Of a DNA stretch of 64,000 bases, positions 12,459 through 23,323 are shown in pieces (within the stretch, counting starts at the first letter, position 1; each line of letters starts with the position of its first letter). The stretch spans positions 4,189,896 to 4,253,895 of the forward strand of contig OY992837.1 in assembly GCA_963921425.1 (NCBI GenBank), given 5' to 3'. The stretch comes from Dryas octopetala. Its lineage: Eukaryota > Streptophyta > Magnoliopsida > Rosales > Rosaceae. Position numbers and translations under genes: made by a program. The notes beneath the pieces are model-generated. The model had not been told where the DNA came from and ran no database searches. It worked only from the letters and a program-made list of their open reading frames with translations.

Positions 12459-12732
12459 CCCATTTGGCACTGCTTCTTATAAGCACTTATAATCAGTAGC
12501 GCTTATGTTCATAAGCACATACAAACTTTTATAGAAAATTTCAAGTGTTTCATACAAAAGCACTTGAAAGTGCTTCTTATGGAAGCACCTATCAGGTGTT
12601 TCTCAAAAAACCACTTTAAAGCGCTTTTATAACCCAAAAACACTTTTATTTATTTTTATCAAACGCAATCAAGTGTTTTCAAATTAGTAAAAACGTTTTT
12701 GTCAATTCTAAAAGCAGTACTAAACGGGCCCT
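12459..12732. mobile_element. TIR element, probable PIF/Harbinger- or hAT-like MITE
   Basis: The left end reads AACCCATTTGGCACTGCTTCT and the right end in reverse reads GGGCCCGTTTAGTACTGCTTTT, so about 20 bp are inverted with a few mismatches. The inside has repeated AAGCACTT-type motifs. The target duplication is not clear, so the superfamily is open. Confidence 0.5.
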
Positions 12733-13546
12733 TAATTTCCCCGCGTTTAACTTTTTTCCTTGTCATTGGCTCTCATATCTTCAATTATTTGTGGTTGCTT
12801 AACAAAATGATGGATGTCGATGCCCATGTCTCCTTTTCACCACACAGTTACCTGATATTGTTAGGTTTCAACAAAGGAGGCTTCCCATGTTTATTAATTA
12901 TGTTTTGAAAGAGACAGCTCCAATATATAAAAATTTTCAAATATTGGAGCAGCTCAATCCTCATTATAAATTTATAAGTAACATATGGGGGTTAAACTTT
13001 CGGGGGGTCCAATAAGAAATCAATGGAAAAACATGTCATGCACGGTTTAATTATTGTGTCAACAACGTAGATTGGACCACGATCAAGATGCTTTTGATTG
13101 CCAACATAATCTTTATAGTCAGTGATAAAGTTTATGATAGAAAACCATGCATATGTATAAAGCGAGTGTGTTCATTGTTGTTTTCATATATTATGCTCCA
13201 TGTTTCGAGCAAGGAAGAAAGTTGCTGCTCATTTTTATTGAACAGCAAAAAAACAAAGGTATGTGATAACAAAAGCTGAAGGATGAAGAGAGTGAAAATT
13301 GATATCAAGTAATAAGTGATAGTGGGGTTAATTTCCAAGCTCATTTGTAATAAATTAGCTTCCAAGTTGAAGCCAAAGCCTTTAAATATAAGCAAGGTGG
13401 AAATTGCTAGCTTTCGGCTGTAAAGTTCCATTAATAATATAGCTAGCCATAGAGATGTACCAGATGATACAACCATTTCAACTTGAACCCATAAACACAA
13501 AACTTAATATATCGATCGATCCCTGCAGCTTGCTTAATATTGCTCT

Positions 13547-13697
13547 TGATCTCACGTGTCATTACTTTATTGGACAGAGTTTTTCTTTTTCTTTTTGGGT
13601 TTTTATTTTTATTTTTTAGTATCCAATGTATGAATGCCATGTAAGTTGCCACATAAGGTGGTATGAATTATGGTATAAAAATGTGGTATATCTAGCA
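13547..13697. mobile_element. Truncated copy of the 52.2-kb MITE
   Basis: This matches the element at 52202-52403 in inverse orientation: shared runs include CACGTGTCATTACTTTATTG and CATGTAAGTTGCCACATAAG and the end TATATCTAGCACTACTG. It stops at ATCTCACGTG on its left, so the outer inverted repeat of that side is lost. Confidence 0.7.
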
Positions 13698-15726
13698 CTA
13701 CTGTATTACAAAAGGATCATAATTAATTTCAAGAGGTTAATTAAGTGGTACTTAAGAAAGGCAAGCTAGGCATGCGTGCTAATATCTGAGAATTAATCGG
13801 TCCGTTGGGACCAGCATGCAGCTAGCAAAGGGCGCGCACCCTTCAGTAGTACGGAGATGCCCCATCGGACCAACCAAAGCTTCAGCATATGGACTCGGGC
13901 AGTTTACCAGAATCAACTTTGTCAATCTAACTTCATAATTAAATTAAATATGTGTGTATATATAACACCTTTTAGAGCTAATGTTTGGTGGTTTGGTGGT
14001 TTCTTTCTTTAATTATTTCTTAATTTCTAGCTTTCTGTGCTCTTGATTTGCATGCGTGTAGTACTTAATTAACTTTGGTTCATGAAAAAGAACATGTTTG
14101 AGCCAATAATTTAGGAGACCACGAAATAGTAATATTATCATCTGTACTTAAAAAGGCAGAGAACACGTTGGGACAATTGGTAATCTCTGTAATAATGCAT
14201 ACCACTATTTGGTTGCTTCCACTGCTGATCTTATGAGGTTGGAGGAAAATGTAAATAATATCTACATTCATTAATTTATATTATCACGTTAATAGGTTAA
14301 TTAGTTGAATCAAGGGACCAAGTTCAATGTGAATCTCGATCGGTATTAATTCCCATTTTCAAACTGCTTGTCTTCATCATCAAGCATGTTTGAGAAGTAT
14401 GCATCTTACGATAAGCACAACATATATCACTTATGCGACTATTTTTTTCCCCCGTTTAATTTACTATGTCTTTCTCATTCAATTATTTATAAATATAAAT
14501 GGTGATATTTATATAATTGTGCGGTGTTATTGTCATTTTCCAATTATTGTCCTTCACTTACCCAACCCTCAACTTACCCATGAACCCCTTAAAACTCACT
14601 GATCCCAAAATATCCCCAAACCTAGCTTATCCTGTTTTATTTGTTATTCAGCACATATTACCTTTGAGCACCGTCACGCGCTGCTCCCGGGAGAGTGAGA
14701 GAGTCGTCGTACTAATCAATATATTTTCCTATTTGTCGTGTACCATGAATCTCTGTAGTGGGGACCAACCAATCCTCCAATGACTAGCCAGTAGCCACTT
14801 ACAAATTATTTATGCATTCCAATTTCCAATATGTCCCGGCCATGGAGGTCTACTCATCACTTTAATTTGATGTGCTAATTAATTAAGAAATTAACCAAAA
14901 ACAAATGAATTAAAGAAAGCTTCTTTATCTCGAGCAGGGACTCAGAGTAATTAAGGGCACTTTGGTTTAATTAATTAATCTAAGACAATCTTAAGTGCTG
15001 CCTTGTAGTCACACGGCAACATCTGTCTCTGTCAAAATATGGGGTACCAAGGATATATATACATATATATGTAGTACTCAGCGATATATCCTTTGATGTT
15101 TATTCTTTTTCGATCTTTTTCACGATATATATATATATACATATATATTTATGTTTGCTAGCTTGTGTCTCAAAGAAAAACTTCGAAGGGACAAACTTTT
15201 GTGCTAATGATAATAATCTGTTTCATTAATATAGGTTCGAATGAATAAAACTACTTTACACAATGATTTGCATGGCTAATTGAAAATTAATAAGTTCCAT
15301 GTGAGGAGACCTATATATAGACAGGAACCCAAAACATGTTTGTATTCAAGTTGGGCTTTGACTAGCTTGAACCCATACTAATATTTAGCAGATATATATA
15401 TGTCATCTACGCCCAGTAGCCCACTAATATTGAAGACCAATATTAATCCAAGGGAAATCTTACTTATAAGCTAGCAAGAAAAAGAAGTTAAAAGTAAGAA
15501 CAAGCAAATAAAGTAAATAGGAAAATCAATTGGGATTAACCTAAGCGTTGAGAGAGGATAAGATAATAAGTTAAGAATTAAGATTATGATAAGTTTATGG
15601 TTCAATTCATCCCGATGTAATAGAAAAAAAATAAACATGAGTTTTCATATTCAAAACTCAATAAGAGAAATCCGTTATTGCTAAATGCTATATTAATATC
15701 CTACAATATATATATATATATATATA

Positions 15727-16146
15727 TCAGTACAATATTTCCAATTCATGAAAACCTAGCATATACGTATCTTCAACTCGTTCAATCTTCTCAGCCTTGA
15801 CGAGATTTAGTACCGACTCAAAGGTATGTGTGGAGCAGCGCAACGTGATTGGTCCCTTACCCACGGTTGCCACATTAACTTCTTGGAAAAACTGATTAAC
15901 CAATGCTTGAAACATTATGGAACACAAATACGTGATTGGAACCACATATCGTTTTTGCTTTTCTTCTTCTCCTTCTTCTTCACCCAGTACGTAAATTTCC
16001 AAAAACCCACTTGGAACGTCGACCTGATCTGCAGTTTTTTTATCACTTTCTTTCTTGCTAATTGTCCTCCGGTCTTTGCAGCCACGATGCTTCTTCATCA
16101 GCCTTAACTTTGCGATTATTGACTGAAATTTCTCTCCAATTTTCAT
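15727..16146 (-). CDS. SAUR-like auxin-responsive protein, 139 aa
   Basis: Intronless frame from the ATG at 16146. The basic N-terminal third (KLRLMKKHRGCKDRRTISKKESDKK) is followed by the SAUR domain at about residues 44-120: VPSGFLEIYVLGEE, then RYVVPITYLCSIMFQALVNQ, GPITLRCSTHTFESVLNLV. In most SAURs the segment after the first strand is short; here it holds an acidic insert EEEGEEEKQK. SAUR proteins raise plasma-membrane H+-ATPase activity by inhibiting PP2C.D phosphatases and so promote cell expansion. It is divergent from the SAUR at 16619 across 472 bp. The end LGFHELEILY is longer than usual. The family call is firm; subfamily is not. Confidence 0.82.
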   Translation of the reverse strand: MKIGEKFQSIIAKLRLMKKHRGCKDRRTISKKESDKKTADQVDVPSGFLEIYVLGEEEGEEEKQKRYVVPITYLCSIMFQALVNQFFQEVNVATVGKGPITLRCSTHTFESVLNLVKAEKIERVEDTYMLGFHELEILY

Positions 16147-16618
16147 CTCCTAAAAACCCTAAATCTTGTAACTGACAACACTTAATGAATTAGCTAGGCT
16201 TGTACATGTGTATGTAACATTTAACGCACTCTTATGTATATACTAGTCTAGTGCTCTTTAACATATTCCTCATTCAACTCAGAATACTTAATAATCTAGG
16301 TTTCATTCGGATTTCCTTTTGGTTATAGGAATAATCTGCACGTACGTCTTAATTAATCAAATCAACGCTAGCTCTTGATCACATCTTGTAGTCCAGCCGC
16401 CTTTTGGATATCTTGCCAATAAATTAAAGCCATGTGGCAATTGCAAGCCATATTCCAGGAGGACTAAGTTAATTTCCTTATATATATAATTTCTTCATCA
16501 AATCCTCACTCTATTATCTGTTTCAAAAGTCCTAGCTCGATCATACATACTAAAGTCGCTAGAGTTAAGAAAAACCCTAGCTAGCTTTTTTCCCCAAGAA
16601 CAGTACGTTTAATTCATC
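16147..16618. promoter_or_regulatory. Shared divergent promoter region of two SAUR genes
   Basis: This is the only sequence between the two divergent SAUR start codons. A TATA-like run TATATATATAA lies at 16479-16489, about 130 bp before the plus-strand start. I did not find a clear TGTCTC auxin element, so auxin control is only a family-based inference. Confidence 0.5.
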
Positions 16619-16912
16619 ATGGATTCACCAAAGTTGTTTTGTAGGAAAATCTGCACTTTTTCCAGCAAGTTAGGTTTAAGCCACTCCAAGAGTACTCATC
16701 GAGTTCGAAAAGGCTACATACCTGTATACGTCGGTCAAGAAGGGAAGATATATGAAGTTCCATTGAAATATTTCTCGTTTCCAATATTCCAAGAATTGAT
16801 TTTGGAGTCGCAAGAAGGTGATCTCGAACTCAAGATTGAAGGACCTATCATGCTTTCATGCAGCACTCAGATGTTTGATCAATTCTTGAACCAACTTGCC
16901 CAACAACATTAG
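16619..16912 (+). CDS. SAUR-like auxin-responsive protein, 97 aa
   Basis: Intronless small gene with the canonical SAUR layout: a short basic N-terminus (FCRKICTFSSKLGLSHSKSTHRVRKG), then YIPVYVGQEGKIYEVPLKYFS, FPIFQELILES and GPIMLSCSTQMFDQFLNQL. The length is typical. The usual HPLF or HPxF pocket before the helix is changed to FPIF, and the sequence is diverged in the last third. It likely acts like other SAURs on PP2C.D phosphatases, but that is family knowledge, not shown here. It is divergently paired with the 139-residue SAUR at 15727; SAUR genes often sit in clusters and this pair may be a remnant or the edge of one. Confidence 0.82.
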   Translation: MDSPKLFCRKICTFSSKLGLSHSKSTHRVRKGYIPVYVGQEGKIYEVPLKYFSFPIFQELILESQEGDLELKIEGPIMLSCSTQMFDQFLNQLAQQH

Positions 16913-18230
16913 TTTATTAGATATGTTGAAATTTGTACCAAAATTTATTTAATGTTTGTGCCAGTTAGTTTTAATGTTTTTATGTATCCAAAATTTATAA
17001 TGAAAATATATATTTCATTAATTCTTTATTATATTTGCATGGCTACATGAATATACAAGTTGATTACTTTTCTTGAAAATTAATTCTTTGGCGACAAATT
17101 AATTTCTTTAGATTGAAATCTAATTATATAATATATATTTTCTTTTATTTCAATGTATGGTTTAGTGAAAGAGCTGGAATTCTGAGTTGGGGACTAGTGT
17201 TGTTTGGTGCTTAGGCCGGATTGAATTAGATATGTTAATTGTGATTAGATTTATGTATATTCAAGGAAGAATTAAGATGTAGGGTGTATTCTAATTTGAA
17301 GAAATAAGATGAATTAGCATAATGGAAAACTTATATATCCTTATTAATCAAATCACACCAGCCATTTTTATGGGGATTAATTGGAAAGAATAAGTTTCAT
17401 TTTATGACTAATTTATATTTTTTCCACATTCTAGCTTCATTCAAGTTAAGAGCATGTTCTTTAAATACGAAATGAATCTAGTCATTTAACATATTCAATA
17501 TATTCAATTATAGACATCAAACAAAACGTTAGAGAATAAGAAGATGAGACTTAATTAAGCAGTGATCGAAGAATGTAGATGAAGATTGGGTTGGGCCGGG
17601 CTAGGAACCCACTGTAATTCAACATTGATCGATAGCAGGCCCTACTTGCCCATATCTCTCTCTTTTTCCGCAGAAAAGGAAATTCAAAGAAAATATAGAG
17701 AAGTCAGAAAAAACAAGAAAAAAAAAAAAGGGCTATTGGAAAAAACGTGGAAATAATTAAATTTTTCTTCATTTTTTTTATGGCATATACGAGTGAGTGA
17801 ATATACAAGGCCTTTATGCAGCAAACCTACAAGAATAGTTCTTAATTAAAAGAAAGCAAAAACCATGCAAAAGATCCCGAAGAATTTGATTGCCTACAAT
17901 CCCGGTAAAAAATGACACAAACAATAGTACTTTTCCATATACTCACATAATCAGACAACTAACAGATTGATTTTGCGTGTAAGAGGATAATAGAAAATCC
18001 CAAAATCAGTGTCCAATTAGCCATGCCTCTATATAATTTGCATTTTAGAATATACATGTTATTTTTTGAACTGCATGCAATCAATATCACACGTTTTCAC
18101 AACCTATAAATAGCACTAGTCGACTGCACTTGCGAATCAGAGTACACTTACACATCTTATTCCACACCATCTTCCTCTAAACTTTGGCTTCTCATTTCAT
18201 TTCCTTGACAAAAAATCTCTGCAGTCAAGC
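16913..18230. other. Intergenic, holds a diverged inverted-repeat element
   Basis: No gene seen. At about 17200-17530 the sequence TTGTTTGGTG...ATTGAATTAGATATGTTAA faces an inverted version, TTAACATATTCAATATATTC...CATCAAACAAAA. A weakly similar arrangement occurs near 43130-43325, so this is probably an old MITE family; ends and target duplication are not resolved. Confidence 0.45.
18105..18112 (+). promoter_or_regulatory. TATA box of the NHL gene at 18231
   Basis: TATAAATA in the run CCTATAAATAGC, about 120 bp before the ATG, at the position expected for a plant core promoter. Confidence 0.6.
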
Positions 18231-18854
18231 ATGGGAATACTGAGCTTCTGCTGTTGCTCCATCGTTCTCGTTGCACTGGTTCTTTTGGGCATCTCTGTAG
18301 GTATAATATCCAGGACCGTAATTAATGAGCTTGTTCGGATTAAACAGCCCAACTATCAAGTCACCAATGTCTCCCTCACCCATTTCAACTTGACCAATGT
18401 CGTGTTTACCCAGTATAACATGACCACCAATAACACCTTCCTCCAATACAACCTAAGCCTCAACATTTCCATGCAAAACCCTAACAAAAGGGTCGGCTTC
18501 CACTACGATCGACTCGTAGCCGTGGCCTTTTTCAGGGCCGCGACTATGATCAGCATCCCACGTGATTCGTTCGACCTGGGGCACAAGACTAGGTTTCTGG
18601 TGGGTCCAATAGTGTTCATTGGGAACCGCTGGGCGGGCCCACTTGGGATTGATGAGGTGGCCAAGTTGAAGAATGCTAGGGTTTTCGATATCCCTGTGAG
18701 GCTCTATGTCAAATACTGGTCCAAGGGTTCTGCTAGAAGGTCTAATTATGAGCACACGGTGGCATGTACTTTGAGGGTTCCCCTCACTAATATTACTACC
18801 GGACAACCTCAAGAACGTTTTAGCATTACCAATTGCATTCCAGAGAAGAAATAG
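18231..18854 (+). CDS. NDR1/HIN1-like (NHL, LEA-2) membrane protein, 207 aa
   Basis: Intact single-exon gene. A cysteine-rich start (FCCCS) leads into one transmembrane helix (about residues 8-28), then the LEA-2 domain: YQVTNVSLTHFNL, several N-x-T/S sites, NISMQNPNKRVGFHYDRL, DEVAKLKNARVFDIPVRLYVKYWSKG and the C-terminal CTLRVPL. It shares the KNARVFDI/LYVKYW segment with the 3.1-kb NHL gene, so both belong to one local subfamily. It carries an extra NVVFTQYNMTTNN segment that repeats the preceding TNVSLTHFNLT pattern, a small internal duplication. Expected location is plasma membrane with the domain facing the wall. A relic of another family member lies 0.75 kb downstream. Confidence 0.88.
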   Translation: MGILSFCCCSIVLVALVLLGISVGIISRTVINELVRIKQPNYQVTNVSLTHFNLTNVVFTQYNMTTNNTFLQYNLSLNISMQNPNKRVGFHYDRLVAVAFFRAATMISIPRDSFDLGHKTRFLVGPIVFIGNRWAGPLGIDEVAKLKNARVFDIPVRLYVKYWSKGSARRSNYEHTVACTLRVPLTNITTGQPQERFSITNCIPEKK

Positions 18855-19304
18855 TTTGTTTCATGTTTAATTATTGGATTGCGATCACTGTTTATTATTG
18901 TCTAAGTGGTACTGTACGTTAATGCTCTTTAATTTGCTCTCTAACTCAATAGTAGCTATATATAAATAATGGTTATGGTGATCATGTGGTTAATTGGCTT
19001 TGTAGATTCAAAATATTATGTTTCTGTTTCTCAAATTAATTAATAAAGAAAGAATTTCTTTCCATATGCTTATAGTACTATGACTCTTTTATGGCGCTAT
19101 TCGAACCCAATATTATTATTTCTATCCCCACCTAATTTGGTGTGTAACAAATTAAGATACTCAATGAAGCCGATGATCTCGTTAATTGATTATCATATAT
19201 ATGCCACCGAGTGATTCAAATTATGATTCCAGCAAGGAACTCCTTACAAATTAATGGATAGGTTTCATTTTTTGAATTATAAAGACTTCCTTTTGGGTTC
19301 AATT

Positions 19305-19354
19305 AATTATTAAGATTTGACAAAAAAAAAAAAAACAAAGAATTATTAAGATTT
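19305..19354 (+). repeat. Poly(A) micro-insert with 14-bp direct repeats
   Basis: AATTATTAAGATTT at 19305-19318 recurs exactly at 19341-19354. Between them are 22 bases, GAC followed by a run of 14 A and CAAAG. The layout is that of a target-site duplication around a poly(A) tail. Confidence 0.65.
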
Positions 19355-19610
19355 AATTAACCTTGATTAGCAAGCTAGGAACCTTACAAAATAATACTGA
19401 TTCAAAGGTATATATAATCTCATTAAGGGTTCCAATCTAAAAATAGGTATATATAAGCTAAATTAACGCACGTAATTGTATACTGTATTTGTTAAGGATT
19501 AATCTCCACGTCATAGTTAAATTAACGCGTTTGACCATATCCATATGATTCTTCAATCACTGACTGTTCTAGTTTTGCATAAATAGCTACAAAAGGCCTT
19601 ATGTCTCGAA

Positions 19611-19860
19611 GACTTCAACGTAGGGCACAAGAATGACGACCCATTAACCACATTGTTCAAGGGTCAGGGCTCGGTGGCTCTTGGGGATGTTTCCAAGTTT
19701 AAAAATATATACTACAGTTTTTTATATCGTTTTGAATATGAATGTTAAGCATTGGCCCACTCTTGGTAGACACAAGATTACTGAGGAAGGACCAACTGCA
19801 AGGAAGATTAGGTTCATGTTTAGTTTGTTGTACAGAGAATTCTACAATCACATCTTTTAA
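19611..19860 (+). pseudogene. Relic of an NHL/LEA-2 gene, C-terminal half only
   Basis: From about 19614 the frame reads FNVGHKNDDPLTTLFKGQG then SVALGDVSKFKN, which aligns with the FYLGHNK...SKGERLMALGGDEVGKFKD part of the intact NHL proteins. After a stop at about 19750 another frame reads KHWPTLGRHK, aligning with the KQWTKVGTFK part. The N-terminal helix and first half are missing. It is therefore a decayed fragment, same strand as the intact gene at 18231. Confidence 0.6.
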
Positions 19861-20383
19861 TATATGGATCTAACGGGGTTAGATGTACAAGGTTGTATTA
19901 TTGTTGGACTCTTGTTGTATATATTTTTTTTCATTCACAAATTAATAAAGAAAAAATAATTATTTCTGTATTCATATAATTGGTATATGATATTTTTTTT
20001 TGTTTACTTTCAAATTTAAAAGATACATTCTTCTAGCTTATTGGTTAATCAGCAAAAGGAACATGTTGCTGCATGCTACAAACCTGTTCTTAGCATGGTT
20101 AAATGTTCTTGAGGTACATCTGTGAGACATTACAGAAATGTTTGCGACCGTACAATCTAATGTCTATATAAAAAATAAAAAGAAGTAAATATCTCTCACT
20201 CTGATTAGTTTGAACTCTGTTCAGGCTTTGGGGAATTGAATTTCATTTTGCAGCCTTCAACATTGGATTGGAGATTGTTCTTCAGATGTGTTCACTGCAA
20301 CATACCTCCCCTAACCAATTTCATTTCTGTATGGGATTGAGTTGTACATGGCAGACAATATATTGAACCTTTCAAGGGTTCTA

Positions 20384-23323
20384 TCATTCAACCTTTGCCA
20401 CACCTCCAGCAGGCATGCTGCTTTCTGCAACTCTCTCCATCACAAACCTGCAATGAATAATAGCAAAATCCACATTCACAGAAAAACAAGTAAAGCAAAG
20501 CATTAATCACCACGCCAACATTGACTAAAACTTTGTAGCATGTCCACAAAGTCTAGTTTATAGTCAACAAAATACCCAAATATTTCAAAGAAGTACCTTG
20601 CTAATTTGTCCCGTGATGATTGTAAGACGTATATTGAGAGTATAAAGGAAAGCATGAGACCTGTTGGATGCATGAAGATATTTAGTATCACTGTTGTCAG
20701 AAAAGCTCTACGTCTGTAGGCTGCCTCTCATCAAATTTTATGCACAGATCATTAGTGTGGATTTCTTGAGAGTCAAATGACTGTACATTCTCTAAACCAT
20801 CGGTTTGAAGATAAGGTTTGCAGGTAGGAATTAGGATCATAAATGAAATAATGAATACACTATTAACATATCCAATTAGATCAAGCACAGGTTTTTACCT
20901 GATCCAAACAGTACAAAAAATCCAGCAGTTACGTCTATCTCTGATTGCTCCTCCCTGTATGCAGACAACAAAATAATGTCACAATTTACGTCGTCTAAAA
21001 TCTGGACTCCTAAGATTTATTCAAATCATAGAAAAAAAAAAAACAAGTACAGAAATGGTATGTTATCTGCGTTTTGTCTTGAAATGAATAATACATAAAA
21101 TTCAAATATTAAGGTTTATTGAAGTCTACAATTGCAATGCATATCCATTACAGCCACCTAATTTCTCACTCACAAAGAGTCTATTGAAGATGAAACTTAA
21201 GGCCAACTATATCAGTAACCTCCATACCAATAAAGATCATATTCTACCAAAGAAACTACCCTGGATGGTTCAGCAGGACTGTCCAACAATAGCTAGTGTT
21301 CATGGTCTACACTATCACAGGTTGAAGGATCTGCCAAATACACAGAATGCTTTACCTGATCCCTCAAATTAAAACTAATGAAGGTGTGAGTTGAGATAAT
21401 CAATTCACCTAATAAGGACATGACCACAGAATTTCAAAGCATACGAATGCTATACCTAAAGAAATTCTATTGGTTTTATGAGAAGAAACCTAATAAAAAA
21501 TAATTTGTGAATCCTATTTTTATGATATTGAAGCACATCCATAAGGAATCTTCAGGTATTGTGTGTGCATGTGTGTTACACAAAGTCAACAAGTTACCAG
21601 AACTCTCAAAGAATTGTTGTTTCAAATGCTCAAATTGTCTCCTCTGCTTTTCAAATGATTTTTAATACAAATGATCGAAAAATAAACCACAAGGTACTAA
21701 TTTTAGAAAAACAGAAAAAAAGATACTGCCTACAAAACCAAAAACCAATAAATATACTGCTAAAAGATAAGTGAAGTAATACTAACCATGTATATCTGAC
21801 CAGCACATGCTTTGGCCAGTCCTGAGGATCCCAAAATTGTTTATGAATATTTGGATGAATTTCTACATCTGCTCAGGACAGAAGAATTTAAAACTGTGAT
21901 AAGAACTCCTCAAGCCAGAGCAAAATTAACACTACAAATATCCCTGCTTTTTTCTTTTCCAAAAAAGCAAGTTAGAACTATTACAATGATTTTGGGGAGT
22001 CAGTCCTTCTATTCTACTGGCCAACCAAGTGACACAGACTTAATGGTCTGATAAGGACTGACCCAAATGGTGAAGAAATTAACTGACAGAAAACAGGATG
22101 AAGTGCCTACACTACAAGACAAGCCCTTCCAAAGGGCCTGGTGAATTCACTATGAGAACCAAGATTACTGAACCAGATTAAGAAATGAGAAAAAATGGTA
22201 TTACGTACAGCGGTGAGGCATATCCACAACTTTAGCAGTGACACCAAGCAAATCACTTCCTGAGTACCTCTGTATTGCATACAATTTTATCACAATAACA
22301 GACTAGTCAGATAAAAAAGACAGATACTACCTTCTTTCAAACTAGAATTATAACAGATATCCAAATTTACAGAATCAGTATTTGTATATCAATGAACCAT
22401 ATTGTTTAGGTAGGCTACTATCTTCCATTTCCTCAAAAGATGATGACAAAGTAAATATGATGAAACTTGAAATCCTCATAAACAAGACTTACCAAATGCA
22501 CGTCAATCATTGGAACCTCCGAACTTTTCCGATTTATGACAAAAAGCCATGGAATTAAAAACTTTTCTCTCCCAACTTGAAATGACCTGCATGAGAATTA
22601 TTATTCTTTCGGTAAGCATGATTTTGAGCCAAGGCTAAGGAAGTGTCGTAATCATAAATTTACAAAGACTGTAATGTATTAACTAATTCTTAAGAGAGAC
22701 CCTAAAAGTTAACATGTAAATTGTCGAGGCTATTGTTGAAAATTTATGTCTGTTATCACATAAATTGGATGTCAAATGAAATTTAAAGGACAATGTGTTA
22801 GTAATTTTAACAGTATAGACTTGAGATTTTTCACTTCCAAAAGTACAAATACTCACATTTTGTAGGCATCAGCGCCTGTGTAACCCATCGGCTTTGCTAT
22901 GGGAATCAACACCTATAAATTTATACACCAGAAAAATAAATAAATAAAAAAATATGCGAACCATTGCAAAACAACCAAAAAGAAAACAAAAGGAAAACCC
23001 TAATTGAGATAAATGAAAATGGAAAGCAGGTTGAGGTTACCTCACGATTCACAGCAAATATTGGGCAATGTCGACCGATCATGTCGTGCCATTCAGTTTT
23101 CATCTGAAACCATCAAATCCAACAAAACCCATTAAACATTGAACCATAATTGAATACAATATTTCAGAGAGAGAGAGAGAGTACGGACAGAGTGGTAGAG
23201 ACCCATCTTGCTGATGGGGATGATGTCACCTGGCCTGTAAGCAACAGAAACAAGAGGCATAGAGCAAGACAATAGCAGCAGAAGCAAAAGCGAGAGAATC
23301 GATCTCCCTCCACCTCTTACCAT
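20384..23323 (-). CDS. Conserved plant single-pass membrane protein, unknown function, nine exons
   Basis: Nine exons join to an open frame of 224 codons: 23323..23189, 23103..23041, 22912..22857, 22586..22493, 22269..22209, 21868..21787, 20954..20899, 20660..20597, 20447..20384. All introns are GT-AG; the first donor (TCT|GTCCGT) is weak. The product begins with a signal peptide ([19 protein letters not shown], cleavage near VSVA/YRPGD), continues with a lumenal part containing YRPGDIIPISKMGLYHS, WHDMIGRHCPIFAVNRE, VLIPIAKPMGYTGADAYKM, VGREKFLIPWLFVINRKSS, SGSDLLGVTAKVVDMPHRYVEIHP, and W-rich FWDPQDWPKH. One helix follows (LMLSFILSIYVLQSS, about 182-200) and a short cytosolic tail RDKLARFVMERVAESSMPA. 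I recognise it as a protein conserved across land plants, but not a characterised family. No catalytic motif is evident. Confidence 0.82.

Larger units (their letters stand above)
9025..15726. other. Long intergenic stretch with small transposons
   Basis: About 6.7 kb between the MATE and SAUR genes, AT-rich and without a supportable gene. It holds AT repeats at 9133-9150, 9270-9292 and 10793-10812, a GA repeat at 9477-9502, a CACTA-type MITE at 9728-9872, a TIR element at about 12459-12732, and a truncated MITE copy at about 13547-13690. Short open frames here have no recognisable domains. Confidence 0.6.
18855..20383. other. Intergenic with NHL relic and a poly(A) micro-insert
   Basis: Apart from the micro-insertion at 19305-19354 and the NHL relic at 19611-19860 described separately, I see only AT-rich DNA and 3' flanks. 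Confidence 0.6.

Noticed and set aside
13799-13880. Hairpin GGTCCGTTGGG ... CCCCATCGGACC, considered as a microRNA precursor
   Set aside because: Only about 11 bp pair and the inner part does not continue the stem; no known plant microRNA sequence matches.
14517-14783. 88-codon frame on the plus strand
   Set aside because: No domain, no conserved motif, and it lies in AT-rich intergenic DNA.
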